Shown here in pieces: positions 8,430-16,484 of a DNA stretch of 64,000 nt. The stretch covers positions 26,265-90,264 of the forward strand of contig ONJJ01000031.1 in the NCBI GenBank assembly GCA_900318115.1. The letters run 5' to 3'. This stretch comes from an uncultured Prevotellaceae bacterium (GTDB taxonomy: Bacteria; Bacteroidota; Bacteroidia; Bacteroidales; Bacteroidaceae). Numbering within the stretch: position 1 is the stretch's first letter; every line of letters begins with the position of its first letter. A program made the position numbers and the translations under genes. A model generated the notes under the pieces. It had not been told where the DNA came from, searched no databases, and was given only the letters and a program-made list of their open reading frames with translations.

Positions 8430-9857
8430 TCACATGCCGAAGTAGCATTTGGCATTATTGTAGCAGATGTCCTCCACCATTTGGCGCACGCGCTGTTCTT
8501 CGTAACCGGTGAAGGGCATCAAGCCCTGTTCTATATCGTTGCCCAGCAGGTTGCACAGGGTACGGCGGAAGTATTCGTGGCGAGGGTAGGAGAGGAACGA
8601 GCGTGAGTCTGTGAGCATACCCACAAAACGACTGAGCAGTCCCAGCAGGGAGAGGGCGTTCATCTGGCGTTCCATACCGTCCTTCTGGTCGAGGAACCAC
8701 CAACCGGAGCCCCATTGGATCTTGCCTGCAACGGAACCGTCCTGGAAGTTCCCAAGCATCGTGGCTATCATCTCGTTGTCTGCCGGGTTGAGGTTGTAGA
8801 GAATCGTCTTCGCCAATCGTTCTTCGCTGTCCAGCAGGTCGAGGAAACGCGAGAGCTCGCGCGCTGTCTGCCACTGCCCGATACTATCGAAACCGGTGTC
8901 GGGACCCAGCTGCTGCATCATCCGGCTGTTGTTGTTGCGGAGTGCACCGTAGTGATATTGCTGCACCCATCCGGCCTCGGCATCCTGCACGGCGAAGAAG
9001 TAGAGCATGGCACTCTTGAACTTACGGATTTCCGTGGCCGAAAGTTCGTCTCCGTCATACACCTTATTAAATATTACGTCAATCTCTGTGTCCGTATAGG
9101 GGGTTGCATAGAATTCTTCCAGTCCGTGGTCGCTCAGTCGGCATCCTTCGGCGTGGAAGAAGTCATGGCGACGCTGCAGGGCATCGGTGAAATCACCGAA
9201 AGTGCGGATATCGATGTCAGCAGCTTCTGCAAGTCGGTTCACGTATTTGCGGAATGCTTCCGGCGACTCCACAGCCATCGCCTTATCAGGGCGCCAAGCG
9301 GGCAGCATCCGAGGTGAGTCGTTGCCAGACGATTTCGTTTGCTCCTTATACGCACGGTGGTGGTGAAGGTCATCTACGGGATCGTCCGTGGTGCAGACCA
9401 CTTCCACGTGGTAGTGGCGCATGAGTCCACGAGCCGTGAATGCGGGGTCGTTCTGCAACCTGTCGTTGCAGCGGTCGTAGATTGAACGGGCGGTCTGCGG
9501 GCTAAGGCAATCGTTGATGCCAAAGGCAGTCTTCAGTTCCAGATGTGTCCAGTGGTACAGCGGGTTGCGCAGGGTGTAAGGCACCGTGGCCGCCCATGCC
9601 TCGAATTTCTCCCAGTCCGAGGCATCGCCTGTGATGAGGCGCTCCGGCACGCCGTTGGTTCTCATGGCACGCCATTTGTAATGATCGCCGCCCAACCACA
9701 GCTCCGTGATGCTGCGGAAGCGATGGTCCTCATCCACCATGGCCGGATCGAGGTGGCAGTGGTAATCGATAATCGGCTGCGAGGCAGCGTGGCGATGATA
9801 GAGCTCCCGTGCGGTGTCTGTCTGCAACAGGAAGTCACGATCCATAAATGTCTTCAT
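8430..9857 (-). CDS. uxaC: Glucuronate/galacturonate isomerase
   Basis: UxaC converts D-glucuronate to D-fructuronate (and galacturonate to tagaturonate). The 475-aa product has the family's metal-binding start IIDYHCHLDPAMVDED, then ELWLGGDHYKWRAMR, and VVCTTDDPVDDLHHH further on, with length as expected. A longer frame starts at 9884, but the ATG at 9857 (MKTFMDRDFLL) gives the normal UxaC N-terminus and is preferred. It is separated from the sulfatase gene by 78 bp and from the transporter by 42 bp, all in the same direction. Confidence 0.96.
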   Translation of the reverse strand: MKTFMDRDFLLQTDTARELYHRHAASQPIIDYHCHLDPAMVDEDHRFRSITELWLGGDHYKWRAMRTNGVPERLITGDASDWEKFEAWAATVPYTLRNPLYHWTHLELKTAFGINDCLSPQTARSIYDRCNDRLQNDPAFTARGLMRHYHVEVVCTTDDPVDDLHHHRAYKEQTKSSGNDSPRMLPAWRPDKAMAVESPEAFRKYVNRLAEAADIDIRTFGDFTDALQRRHDFFHAEGCRLSDHGLEEFYATPYTDTEIDVIFNKVYDGDELSATEIRKFKSAMLYFFAVQDAEAGWVQQYHYGALRNNNSRMMQQLGPDTGFDSIGQWQTARELSRFLDLLDSEERLAKTILYNLNPADNEMIATMLGNFQDGSVAGKIQWGSGWWFLDQKDGMERQMNALSLLGLLSRFVGMLTDSRSFLSYPRHEYFRRTLCNLLGNDIEQGLMPFTGYEEQRVRQMVEDICYNNAKCYFGM

Positions 9858-9935
9858 TGTTGTATGCGGATTAACAATTAGCAATATCTTGATTCTCCCG
9901 AGGTCGCGAGTCCACGAAACGACGCGCGGAGGCGG

Positions 9936-11564
9936 TTATCGCTGTGGGTCGTCGTACTGAATCTGCAGTGCTTCGAGTCGGCGATGGAGCTGGCGCTGGA
10001 GTTCCTCATAACCGGGCTGGCCGTAGAGGTTGTGCAGTTCGTGGGGATCGTTCTTCAGGTCAAAGAGTTCCCAAGCGTTGACGTCATGCCCATAGAAGTG
10101 TATGAGTTTGTAGCGATCGGTTCGCAATCCGTAGTGGCGGCGCACCTGGTGTTCTGCAGGATATTCGTAGTAGTGGTAGTAGATGGCATCCCGCCAGTTG
10201 CGGATAGCCTTCTTGTCTTGTTCGGTAGCGGCCTTGCCTTTCAGCAGCGGCACCAACGAGACGCCTTGGATATCATCTGGAATCGTTGTTCCCGCCAGCT
10301 CGAGGAAGGTGGGCGCGTAGTCGATATTCTGCACCATCTCATCGATGTCTCCGCGACGTTCATAGCCCGCAGGCAGTCGCATCACGAGGGGCGTGCTGAG
10401 CGACTCCTCGTACATGAAACGCTTGTCGAACCAGCCGTGCTCGCCCATGTAGAAACCTTGGTCAGAGGTATAGACCACCAAGGTGTTGTCCAGCAGATGG
10501 CGGTCGCGCAGGTAGTCCAGCACGCGCCCCACCTGCACGTCGAGCTCGTGGACCACCTTGGCATAGTCGCGCATGTAGCGCTGGTATTTCCATTCCAGCA
10601 GTTCTGCATCCTTGGTTCCTGCCACGCTGCTGCAGGATTGCTTGGGCAGGAAGTCGTAGTCCGTGCCCCACTTCTGATAGAACTCGCGGCTCATGGGGAC
10701 ATAGAACTCGTCGTAGCGCTGGCGCTCGGCCTTGGAGAGGCGGCCTATCATATTTTGGTAGGAACCCGACAGGCGGGTGCGTGGCGTCTCCTCGGGCGAG
10801 ACGAACATCTTGGTGTCATAGACGATGTCCATATCTTTGCCTATTTCCATCTCGGTCTTGGCTGCTGCCTCGCGGGTGGCGTAGTTGTCGTGGAATGCTG
10901 CAGGCAGGTCGAAGGTCTTGTCCTCGTACAGGCGCAGGTCCTCCAGTGCTGGTAGCCAGGCGCGGTGGCACGCCTTGTGGTGGATGAAGAGGGCAAAGGG
11001 CTTGGAACTACCGGCGGCGGAGGCACTGGGGCGCTTCTCCAGCCATTCCAGTGCCTTGTCCGTGACGATGCGGGTGACATAGCCGCTGTCCGCGCTGCGA
11101 GTGCCGTCCATGTGAATGAAATCAGGATTGTAGTAGTCGCCCTGCCCTGGTAGGATTTCCCAGTAGTCGAAACCTGTTGGCTTGCTGACGAGGTGCCACT
11201 TGCCGATGAGGCACGTCTCGTAGCCTGCTGCCTGCAGCAGCTTGGGCATCGTCTGCTGCGAACCGTCGAAGATACCGTGTTCGTTGTTCGTGAAGCCGTT
11301 CTTGTGGCTGTGCTTACCGGTAATCATGCAGGCGCGGCTGGGACCCGACAGCGAGTTGGCGACATAGCTGTGGGTGAAGCGCACCCCATCCCGTGCTATA
11401 CGGTCGAGGTTGGGCGTTTCCACAAAACGGGTGTCGTAGCACGACATCATCTGTGCCGTGTGGTCGTCCGTCATGATATAGACGATATTCGGACGCGCTG
11501 CTTGCTGAGCCCAGGCGGAGGCATTGGCAGCCGCTAAAAGGAAAAGGGAAACATTTCTTTGCAT
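9936..11564 (-). CDS. Exported serine-type S1 sulfatase
   Basis: A 542-aa sulfatase of the alkaline phosphatase superfamily with a signal peptide (MQRNVSLFLLAAANASAWAQ). Metal residues appear in NIVYIMTDDHT near the N-terminus and TSDQGFYMGEHGWFDKRFMYEES later. The formylglycine motif is SGPSRACMITG with Ser73 where many sulfatases have Cys, so activation would need an AtsB-like radical SAM maturase, which is not in the window. It should act in the periplasm or at the surface to remove sulfate esters from a glycan. It sits with GH16, GH3 and uronate genes, which suggests a sulfated polysaccharide; the exact substrate cannot be read from sequence. Confidence 0.93.
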   Translation of the reverse strand: MQRNVSLFLLAAANASAWAQQAARPNIVYIMTDDHTAQMMSCYDTRFVETPNLDRIARDGVRFTHSYVANSLSGPSRACMITGKHSHKNGFTNNEHGIFDGSQQTMPKLLQAAGYETCLIGKWHLVSKPTGFDYWEILPGQGDYYNPDFIHMDGTRSADSGYVTRIVTDKALEWLEKRPSASAAGSSKPFALFIHHKACHRAWLPALEDLRLYEDKTFDLPAAFHDNYATREAAAKTEMEIGKDMDIVYDTKMFVSPEETPRTRLSGSYQNMIGRLSKAERQRYDEFYVPMSREFYQKWGTDYDFLPKQSCSSVAGTKDAELLEWKYQRYMRDYAKVVHELDVQVGRVLDYLRDRHLLDNTLVVYTSDQGFYMGEHGWFDKRFMYEESLSTPLVMRLPAGYERRGDIDEMVQNIDYAPTFLELAGTTIPDDIQGVSLVPLLKGKAATEQDKKAIRNWRDAIYYHYYEYPAEHQVRRHYGLRTDRYKLIHFYGHDVNAWELFDLKNDPHELHNLYGQPGYEELQRQLHRRLEALQIQYDDPQR

Positions 11565-11584
11565 TGACTGTGCATTCAGAGTTC

Positions 11585-12508
11585 TTATGGTTTTTGGAAG
11601 ACACGGACGTAGTCCACCTCCATCGTCACGGGCAGTGCCGACTCATCGACACCGTGCATACCGCCCCAGTCGCCACCCCAAGCCAGGTTGAGGATGAGGT
11701 AGAAGGGGTAGTGGAAGGGCCACTGATTGTGGAGGCTGCCCAACTGTTGCTTGGTAACAGCCAGTTGCTGTTGGCCGTCCACGTAGGTGGTGATGGCATC
11801 GGCCGTCCAGAGCAGGGCATAGACGTGAAAGTCACCCTCGGCGCGTGTGATGGTCATCGCATGGGTCTTCTGGGTGTTCTTGGTGTGGTTGTAGTCTTGT
11901 GTGTGAATACTCGAGGAGACTTCGTTGGGCACGACGCCCACCTCCTCCATGATATCGATCTCACCGCACTTGGGCCACGGGTTGGTGACCCAGTCGTTGT
12001 CCACAGGCATCATCCAGAATGCGGGCCAGGTACCCTTGCCGGCTGGCAGCTTGAGGCGTGCCTCGAAATAGCCATACTGCCACCCTTGATGCTCGTGGGC
12101 ATAGACTCGCCCGGAGTACACCTTGCCATTTTCCTTGAAGCAGTGGATCTGCAACGTCCCGTTGGTGACCTCTGTGACCAACTTTCCCGCAGGTGACTTG
12201 TGGTTGACGTAGTTCTGCAGTTCATTGTTCACCCAGTGGTCAGCCTGTACCTCATGGCTCCAGTCGCGGCTGTTGAGTTCAGAGCCCGTGTTGAATTCGT
12301 CGTTCCAGACCAATTTGTATCCTTCGATGGGGCATTTGATATCCTCGCCGCTCAGGGTGTCGGTCGGTTGGCTTTCTTCCTCCTCGGGCGTAGTGGGAGT
12401 ATTGGGCAGGGTGCGCTCCTCGTCGTCGCCTCCACAGGCAGCGAAGGAGCAGCACCCCAGCACAAATGCCAACAAAGTTGTCATGAAGCGGATGTTCATT
12501 GCATTCAT
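11585..12508 (-). CDS. GH16 endo-beta-glucanase, laminarinase-like lipoprotein
   Basis: A 307-aa protein with a signal ending in a lipobox (SFAAC, Cys25), then a short acidic/proline linker and a GH16 domain. The catalytic signature GEIDIMEEVG is at about residues 179-188, carrying nucleophile and acid/base glutamates. It is followed by SSIHTQDYNHTKNTQK and the C-terminal LNLAWGGDWGG and MEVDYVRVFQ blocks typical of the 1,3(1,4)-beta-glucanase subgroup. It should cut internal beta-glucan bonds at the cell surface. GH3 lies 4 bp upstream, so endo-cleavage and glucose release are co-expressed. Specificity within GH16 (laminarin, mixed-linkage glucan or a galactan) is inferred. Confidence 0.92.
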   Translation of the reverse strand: MNAMNIRFMTTLLAFVLGCCSFAACGGDDEERTLPNTPTTPEEEESQPTDTLSGEDIKCPIEGYKLVWNDEFNTGSELNSRDWSHEVQADHWVNNELQNYVNHKSPAGKLVTEVTNGTLQIHCFKENGKVYSGRVYAHEHQGWQYGYFEARLKLPAGKGTWPAFWMMPVDNDWVTNPWPKCGEIDIMEEVGVVPNEVSSSIHTQDYNHTKNTQKTHAMTITRAEGDFHVYALLWTADAITTYVDGQQQLAVTKQQLGSLHNQWPFHYPFYLILNLAWGGDWGGMHGVDESALPVTMEVDYVRVFQKP

Positions 12509-12512
12509 CTAT

Positions 12513-14894
12513 TTACTTGTTGGGAGTGTCCCAGACCTTGGTCTCTGTGCAGCGTAGTTCTGCCTTCAGACCTCCAATGGAGGCCACGAAGTCACCTTCT
12601 TCCAGACGCCACTTCATGTCAGCACCCACGAAGGCCAGGTCGCTGGCAGCCACTTGCAAGGCGACGGTTTGTTGCTCGCCGGGTTGCAACTCTACTTTCT
12701 CGAAGCCGCGCAGGCGGGCGTTGTCCGGAGTGAGGCTGGCCACGAGGTCGCTCACGAAGAGCAGTACGGCTTCCTTGCCCACGCGCTCGCCCGTGTTCTT
12801 CACGTCCACGCTGATGACGAGGCTGTCGGCTGCCGTGAACTCAGGTTTGTCCACGCGCAGGTTGGAGTATTCAAAGGTGGTGTAGGAGAGCCCGTGGCCG
12901 AAGGGATATTGCACGTCCATCACGGCGTCGTAGTTGTAGTTGCCGCCCATCTGACCCATGTTCTCGCAGGGCTTGTAGTCGTAGGTGACCAGCGCTCCTG
13001 CGTGCTTGGGATAGGTGAATGGCATACGGCCGCTGAAGTTGGCATCGCCAGCCAGCAGACGGGCCAGGGCTGTGCCGCCGTAGTTACTGGCGAGGAAGGT
13101 GTGGACGACGGCCTTGGCCTTAGGCTCGATAGCCTTGATGAGCCGCGGGCGTCCCTCGGCCAGTACGAGGACGATGGGTTTTCCTGTGGCGGCCAGGGCT
13201 TGTACCAGCTGTTGCTGGTTCTGGCTGAGGCTGAGGTCGTCGATGTTTCCCACCGTCTCGCAGTATGAGTTCTCACCCACGAACGCCAGCACGACGTCAG
13301 CTGCGCGTGCGGCAGCCACGGCGGCCGGGATGCTGGTGACCTCGTCTTCGTCGAAGTTCTGCTGGTTCCAGTGTACCCCCTCCACATAGTTTACTCGATC
13401 TTCGCCGAAGCGCTCGCGCAGGGCGGCGAGGAAGGTCTTGTAGTTACCCATCTGAGGAGCGAGCTCATTGGTGCGGTCGCCCTGCCAGGTATAGCTCCAT
13501 CCTCCGTTCTGGCCGCGCAGGTTGTCGGCGTTGGGACCGGTGACCAGGATGCGTGTGCCTTCCTTCAGGGGCAGGATGCTGTCCTCGTTCTTCAGCAGCA
13601 CCATGCACTCCTCGGCCATCGCCGTTGCCTCATCCGCAAATTTCTGGCAGGCAAAGTCGGGGAACTGCTGTGCCAGCTGCGCGGGATCGAGGTCCCACGT
13701 CTGCTTGTCCAGCATCCCCAGACGCACCTTCAGGCGGAGGATGCGGCGAACGGCATCGTCGATGCGCGCCATGGACACGCGGCCCTCGTCCACCAGCTCG
13801 CGCAGGTAGTCGCAGAACTCCACTTCATAAGGCACCATCGACATATCGATGCCGGCGTTGATGGCCAGCTCCACGGCGTCCTTCTTCGTGGCGGCGATGT
13901 GGTCACGCGTGCAGAGGTTGTTGATGTCGGCCCAGTCCGTGACAATCATGCCATCCCAATTCAGTTCGTCCTTGAGCCAGGTGGTCAGCAACTCGTAGTT
14001 GGCGTGGAAGGGCACACCGTCGTTCACGCTGGAGTTGACCATCACGCTGAGAGCTCCTGCCTCGATGGCTGCGCGGAAGGGTTGGAAGAATTTCTCGCGT
14101 AGCTCGCGGCGGGTGATGCTGCTGGGAGTGCGGTCCTTGCCCGTGCGGGGAACGCCGTAGGCCATGTAGTGCTTCAGGCAGGCTGCCACCTGCTGCGGAC
14201 CGATGTGGTTGGGGTCGTCGCCTTGGTAACCGCGCACGGCTTCCACGACCATCTGCTCGTTCAGATAGACGTCCTCGCCGTAGCTTTCCCACATACGGCT
14301 CCACAGAGGATTGCGCCCGAGGTCCATCACGGGTGAATAGACCCATGGAATCAGGCATGCCCGGCTCTCGTAGGCCGCAATCTCACTGACGCGGCGAGGA
14401 ATGGCACGGTTGAATGACGCGGCCTGTCCCACTTCCTGCGGAAACAGCGTGGCGCCCCACGTGTAAGAGGCACCGTGGATCTGGTCCACGCCGTAGATCT
14501 GCGGCACTCCGGCACAGGCTTCCATGGACATCTGGTTCAGCCGGCGGATGAGTGATGACCATACTTCCGGACGCTGGGCCACGCCCTTGGGCACATTCAG
14601 GATGGAGCCCACTTTATATTTATTGAACACGCGCGAGAGCGCTTCCTCATTCAGGGCGAAGGTGTCCTGACGGCTCATGTCCGTGATGACATCAATGGTC
14701 AGTTCGCACATCTGTCCGATTTTCTCGTCCAGAGAGAGTGCCTTCAGTGCCTCTTCCACGCGGGCTTCGACGTCCTTGTCCTGAGGAATGGCAGGATTCG
14801 AGGTGCGGCTCTGGCTCGGTTGGCAGCCGCAGAAGAGAGCCCCTGCTGCAACCATGGCGGCTGCGGCAGAGAGCAGGTGCAGGGAGTTCTTCAT
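12513..14894 (-). CDS. GH3 beta-glucosidase, probable lipoprotein
   Basis: A 793-aa GH3 enzyme with a signal ending near GALFCGC, so probably lipid-anchored or periplasmic. The TIM-barrel domain contains [20 protein letters not shown] and [11 protein letters not shown]; the nucleophile Asp is in [13 protein letters not shown] at about residue 319. The second domain carries the acid/base region [19 protein letters not shown], and the C-terminal fibronectin-III-like domain ends the protein ([23 protein letters not shown]). It should release terminal glucose from beta-gluco-oligosaccharides. It is 21 bp after glmM and 4 bp before GH16. Confidence 0.94.
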   Translation of the reverse strand: MKNSLHLLSAAAAMVAAGALFCGCQPSQSRTSNPAIPQDKDVEARVEEALKALSLDEKIGQMCELTIDVITDMSRQDTFALNEEALSRVFNKYKVGSILNVPKGVAQRPEVWSSLIRRLNQMSMEACAGVPQIYGVDQIHGASYTWGATLFPQEVGQAASFNRAIPRRVSEIAAYESRACLIPWVYSPVMDLGRNPLWSRMWESYGEDVYLNEQMVVEAVRGYQGDDPNHIGPQQVAACLKHYMAYGVPRTGKDRTPSSITRRELREKFFQPFRAAIEAGALSVMVNSSVNDGVPFHANYELLTTWLKDELNWDGMIVTDWADINNLCTRDHIAATKKDAVELAINAGIDMSMVPYEVEFCDYLRELVDEGRVSMARIDDAVRRILRLKVRLGMLDKQTWDLDPAQLAQQFPDFACQKFADEATAMAEECMVLLKNEDSILPLKEGTRILVTGPNADNLRGQNGGWSYTWQGDRTNELAPQMGNYKTFLAALRERFGEDRVNYVEGVHWNQQNFDEDEVTSIPAAVAAARAADVVLAFVGENSYCETVGNIDDLSLSQNQQQLVQALAATGKPIVLVLAEGRPRLIKAIEPKAKAVVHTFLASNYGGTALARLLAGDANFSGRMPFTYPKHAGALVTYDYKPCENMGQMGGNYNYDAVMDVQYPFGHGLSYTTFEYSNLRVDKPEFTAADSLVISVDVKNTGERVGKEAVLLFVSDLVASLTPDNARLRGFEKVELQPGEQQTVALQVAASDLAFVGADMKWRLEEGDFVASIGGLKAELRCTETKVWDTPNK

Positions 14895-14915
14895 TTGTGC
14901 TTGTATTTTGGGGGA

Positions 14916-16304
14916 TTACTTGGTCATCGAGTACACCACGTCCATGATTTCCTTGCCGATGGCGTCGGCAGCTTCCATCGTGGCAGCTTCGGAATAGACG
15001 CGGATGATGGGCTCGGTGTTGGACTTGCGCAGGTGAACCCATTTGTCGGGGAAGTCGATCTTTACGCCGTCGATGTCGTTCACCTCCTCGTCCTTGTAGA
15101 GTTCCTTCACGCGGGCGAGGATGGCATCGACGTCCGTCTCGGGAGTGAGGTCTATGCGGTTCTTGGCGATGGCATAGGCGGGGTAGGTGGCGCGCAGCTC
15201 ACTGGTCTTCACGCCCTTCTTGGCCAGATAGGTCAGGATGAGGGCGATGCCTACCAGGGCGTCACGGCCGTAGTGGGCGGCGGGATAGATCACTCCGCCG
15301 TTGCCCTCGCCGCCGATGACGGCGTTTGTGGCCTTCATCTTCGTGACGACGTTGACCTCGCCCACGGCAGCGGCATTGTACTCGCAGCCATACTTACGGG
15401 TGACATCGCGCAGGGCGCGGGTGCTGGAGAGGTTCGACACGGTGTTGCCGGGGGTGTGCTGCAGGATGTAGTCGGCCACGGTGACCAGCGTGTACTCCTC
15501 GCCGTACATGGTGCCGTCCTCGCAGAACAGGGCCAGACGGTCCACATCGGGATCCACGACGAAAGCGATGTCGTAGCCGCCCTTCTGCATCAGTGCCTTG
15601 ATGTCGCCCAGGTTCTTCTCCAGCGGTTCGGGGTTGTGCTGGAAGTCGCCCGTAGGCTCGCCGTAGAGGCAGGTCACGGTCTCCACTCCTAACTGCTTCA
15701 GCAGCTTGGGCAGGATGATGCCTCCCACGCTGTTCACGGTGTCCAGGGCCACGCGGAACTTGCGGGCCTTGATGGCCTCGACGTCCACCAGCTCCAGGGC
15801 TTTCACCAGATCGATGTGGCGCTGGTCGTAGCTGTCGTCCTCGCGGTACTTGCCGAGGTGGTCCACGTCGGCGTATTCAAAGTCCTCGGCAGCAGCGATG
15901 CTCAGCACCTCTGCGCCCTCGGCAGCGTTCAGGAACTCGCCATCCTGATTCAGTAGTTTCAGGGCATTCCACTGGCGGGGGTTGTGGCTGGCGGTCAGGA
16001 TGATACCTCCGCAGGCACCTTCCATCGTCACCGCCAACTCCGTGGTCGGAGTGGTGGCCAGCCCGATGTTCACTACATCGAAACCCATACCCATGAGGGT
16101 GCCGCAGACGACGTTCTTCACCATCTCGCCCGAGATGCGGGCATCGCGACCGACCACAATCTTGTTGCTGTCCACCTTCGTGGTCCTGCGAATCAGGGTT
16201 GCGTAGGCCGAGACGAACTTGACGATGTCCAGAGGGTTCAAAGTGTCACCTGCGCGGCCACCTATGGTGCCGCGGATGCCGGAGATTGATTTGATGAGAG
16301 TCAT
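14916..16304 (-). CDS. glmM: Phosphoglucosamine mutase (alpha-D-phosphohexomutase)
   Basis: GlmM interconverts glucosamine-6-phosphate and glucosamine-1-phosphate for UDP-GlcNAc synthesis. The 462-aa protein has the phosphoserine loop TASHNP with Ser106, the Mg loop DPDVDRLA near residue 248, the sugar-binding GGEGNGGVIYP and the C-terminal phosphate loop RKSNTEPIIRVYSEA. It is the first gene of the minus-strand run that continues with GH3, GH16, sulfatase and uronate genes, with 21 bp to GH3. Some relatives act as phosphomannomutase or phosphoglucomutase, so the exact substrate is slightly open. Confidence 0.9.
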   Translation of the reverse strand: MTLIKSISGIRGTIGGRAGDTLNPLDIVKFVSAYATLIRRTTKVDSNKIVVGRDARISGEMVKNVVCGTLMGMGFDVVNIGLATTPTTELAVTMEGACGGIILTASHNPRQWNALKLLNQDGEFLNAAEGAEVLSIAAAEDFEYADVDHLGKYREDDSYDQRHIDLVKALELVDVEAIKARKFRVALDTVNSVGGIILPKLLKQLGVETVTCLYGEPTGDFQHNPEPLEKNLGDIKALMQKGGYDIAFVVDPDVDRLALFCEDGTMYGEEYTLVTVADYILQHTPGNTVSNLSSTRALRDVTRKYGCEYNAAAVGEVNVVTKMKATNAVIGGEGNGGVIYPAAHYGRDALVGIALILTYLAKKGVKTSELRATYPAYAIAKNRIDLTPETDVDAILARVKELYKDEEVNDIDGVKIDFPDKWVHLRKSNTEPIIRVYSEAATMEAADAIGKEIMDVVYSMTK

Positions 16305-16365
16305 TTTGATTACGATTTAAAGATTTACTATTTACGATTTTTATGTTTACTATTCATCATTATAC

Positions 16366-16391
16366 GATGTGTGAAGCTCATTTCACACATC
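16366..16391 (-). promoter_or_regulatory. Perfect 10-bp stem-loop at the 5' end of the glmM transcript
   Basis: GATGTGTGAA at 16366-16375 pairs perfectly with TTCACACATC at 16382-16391 around a 6-nt loop. With the -7 box at 16400-16407, transcription of glmM should begin near 16393, so this hairpin would form the very 5' end of the mRNA. It may protect the transcript or mark an operator; neither is shown. Confidence 0.5.
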
Positions 16392-16399
16392 TTTTGGGG

Positions 16400-16407
16400 C
16401 AAAGGTA
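16400..16407 (-). promoter_or_regulatory. -7 box of the glmM operon promoter
   Basis: The minus strand reads TACCTTTG, matching TAnnTTTG, about 95 nt before the glmM start. A matching -33 TTTG is not obvious. It is divergent from the box of the MG2 protein gene, 44 bp away. Confidence 0.6.
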
Positions 16408-16450
16408 GCGATTTTTTGTAACTAAACGTACAATGATGCGAAAAAAACAC

Positions 16451-16458
16451 TATCTTTG
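16451..16458 (+). promoter_or_regulatory. -7 box of the MG2-protein gene
   Basis: TATCTTTG, followed by the ATG at 16485. No clear TTTG lies 19-21 nt upstream. Confidence 0.6.
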
Positions 16459-16484
16459 TCGCCAGAAAACTGCATTTTGTCGTT

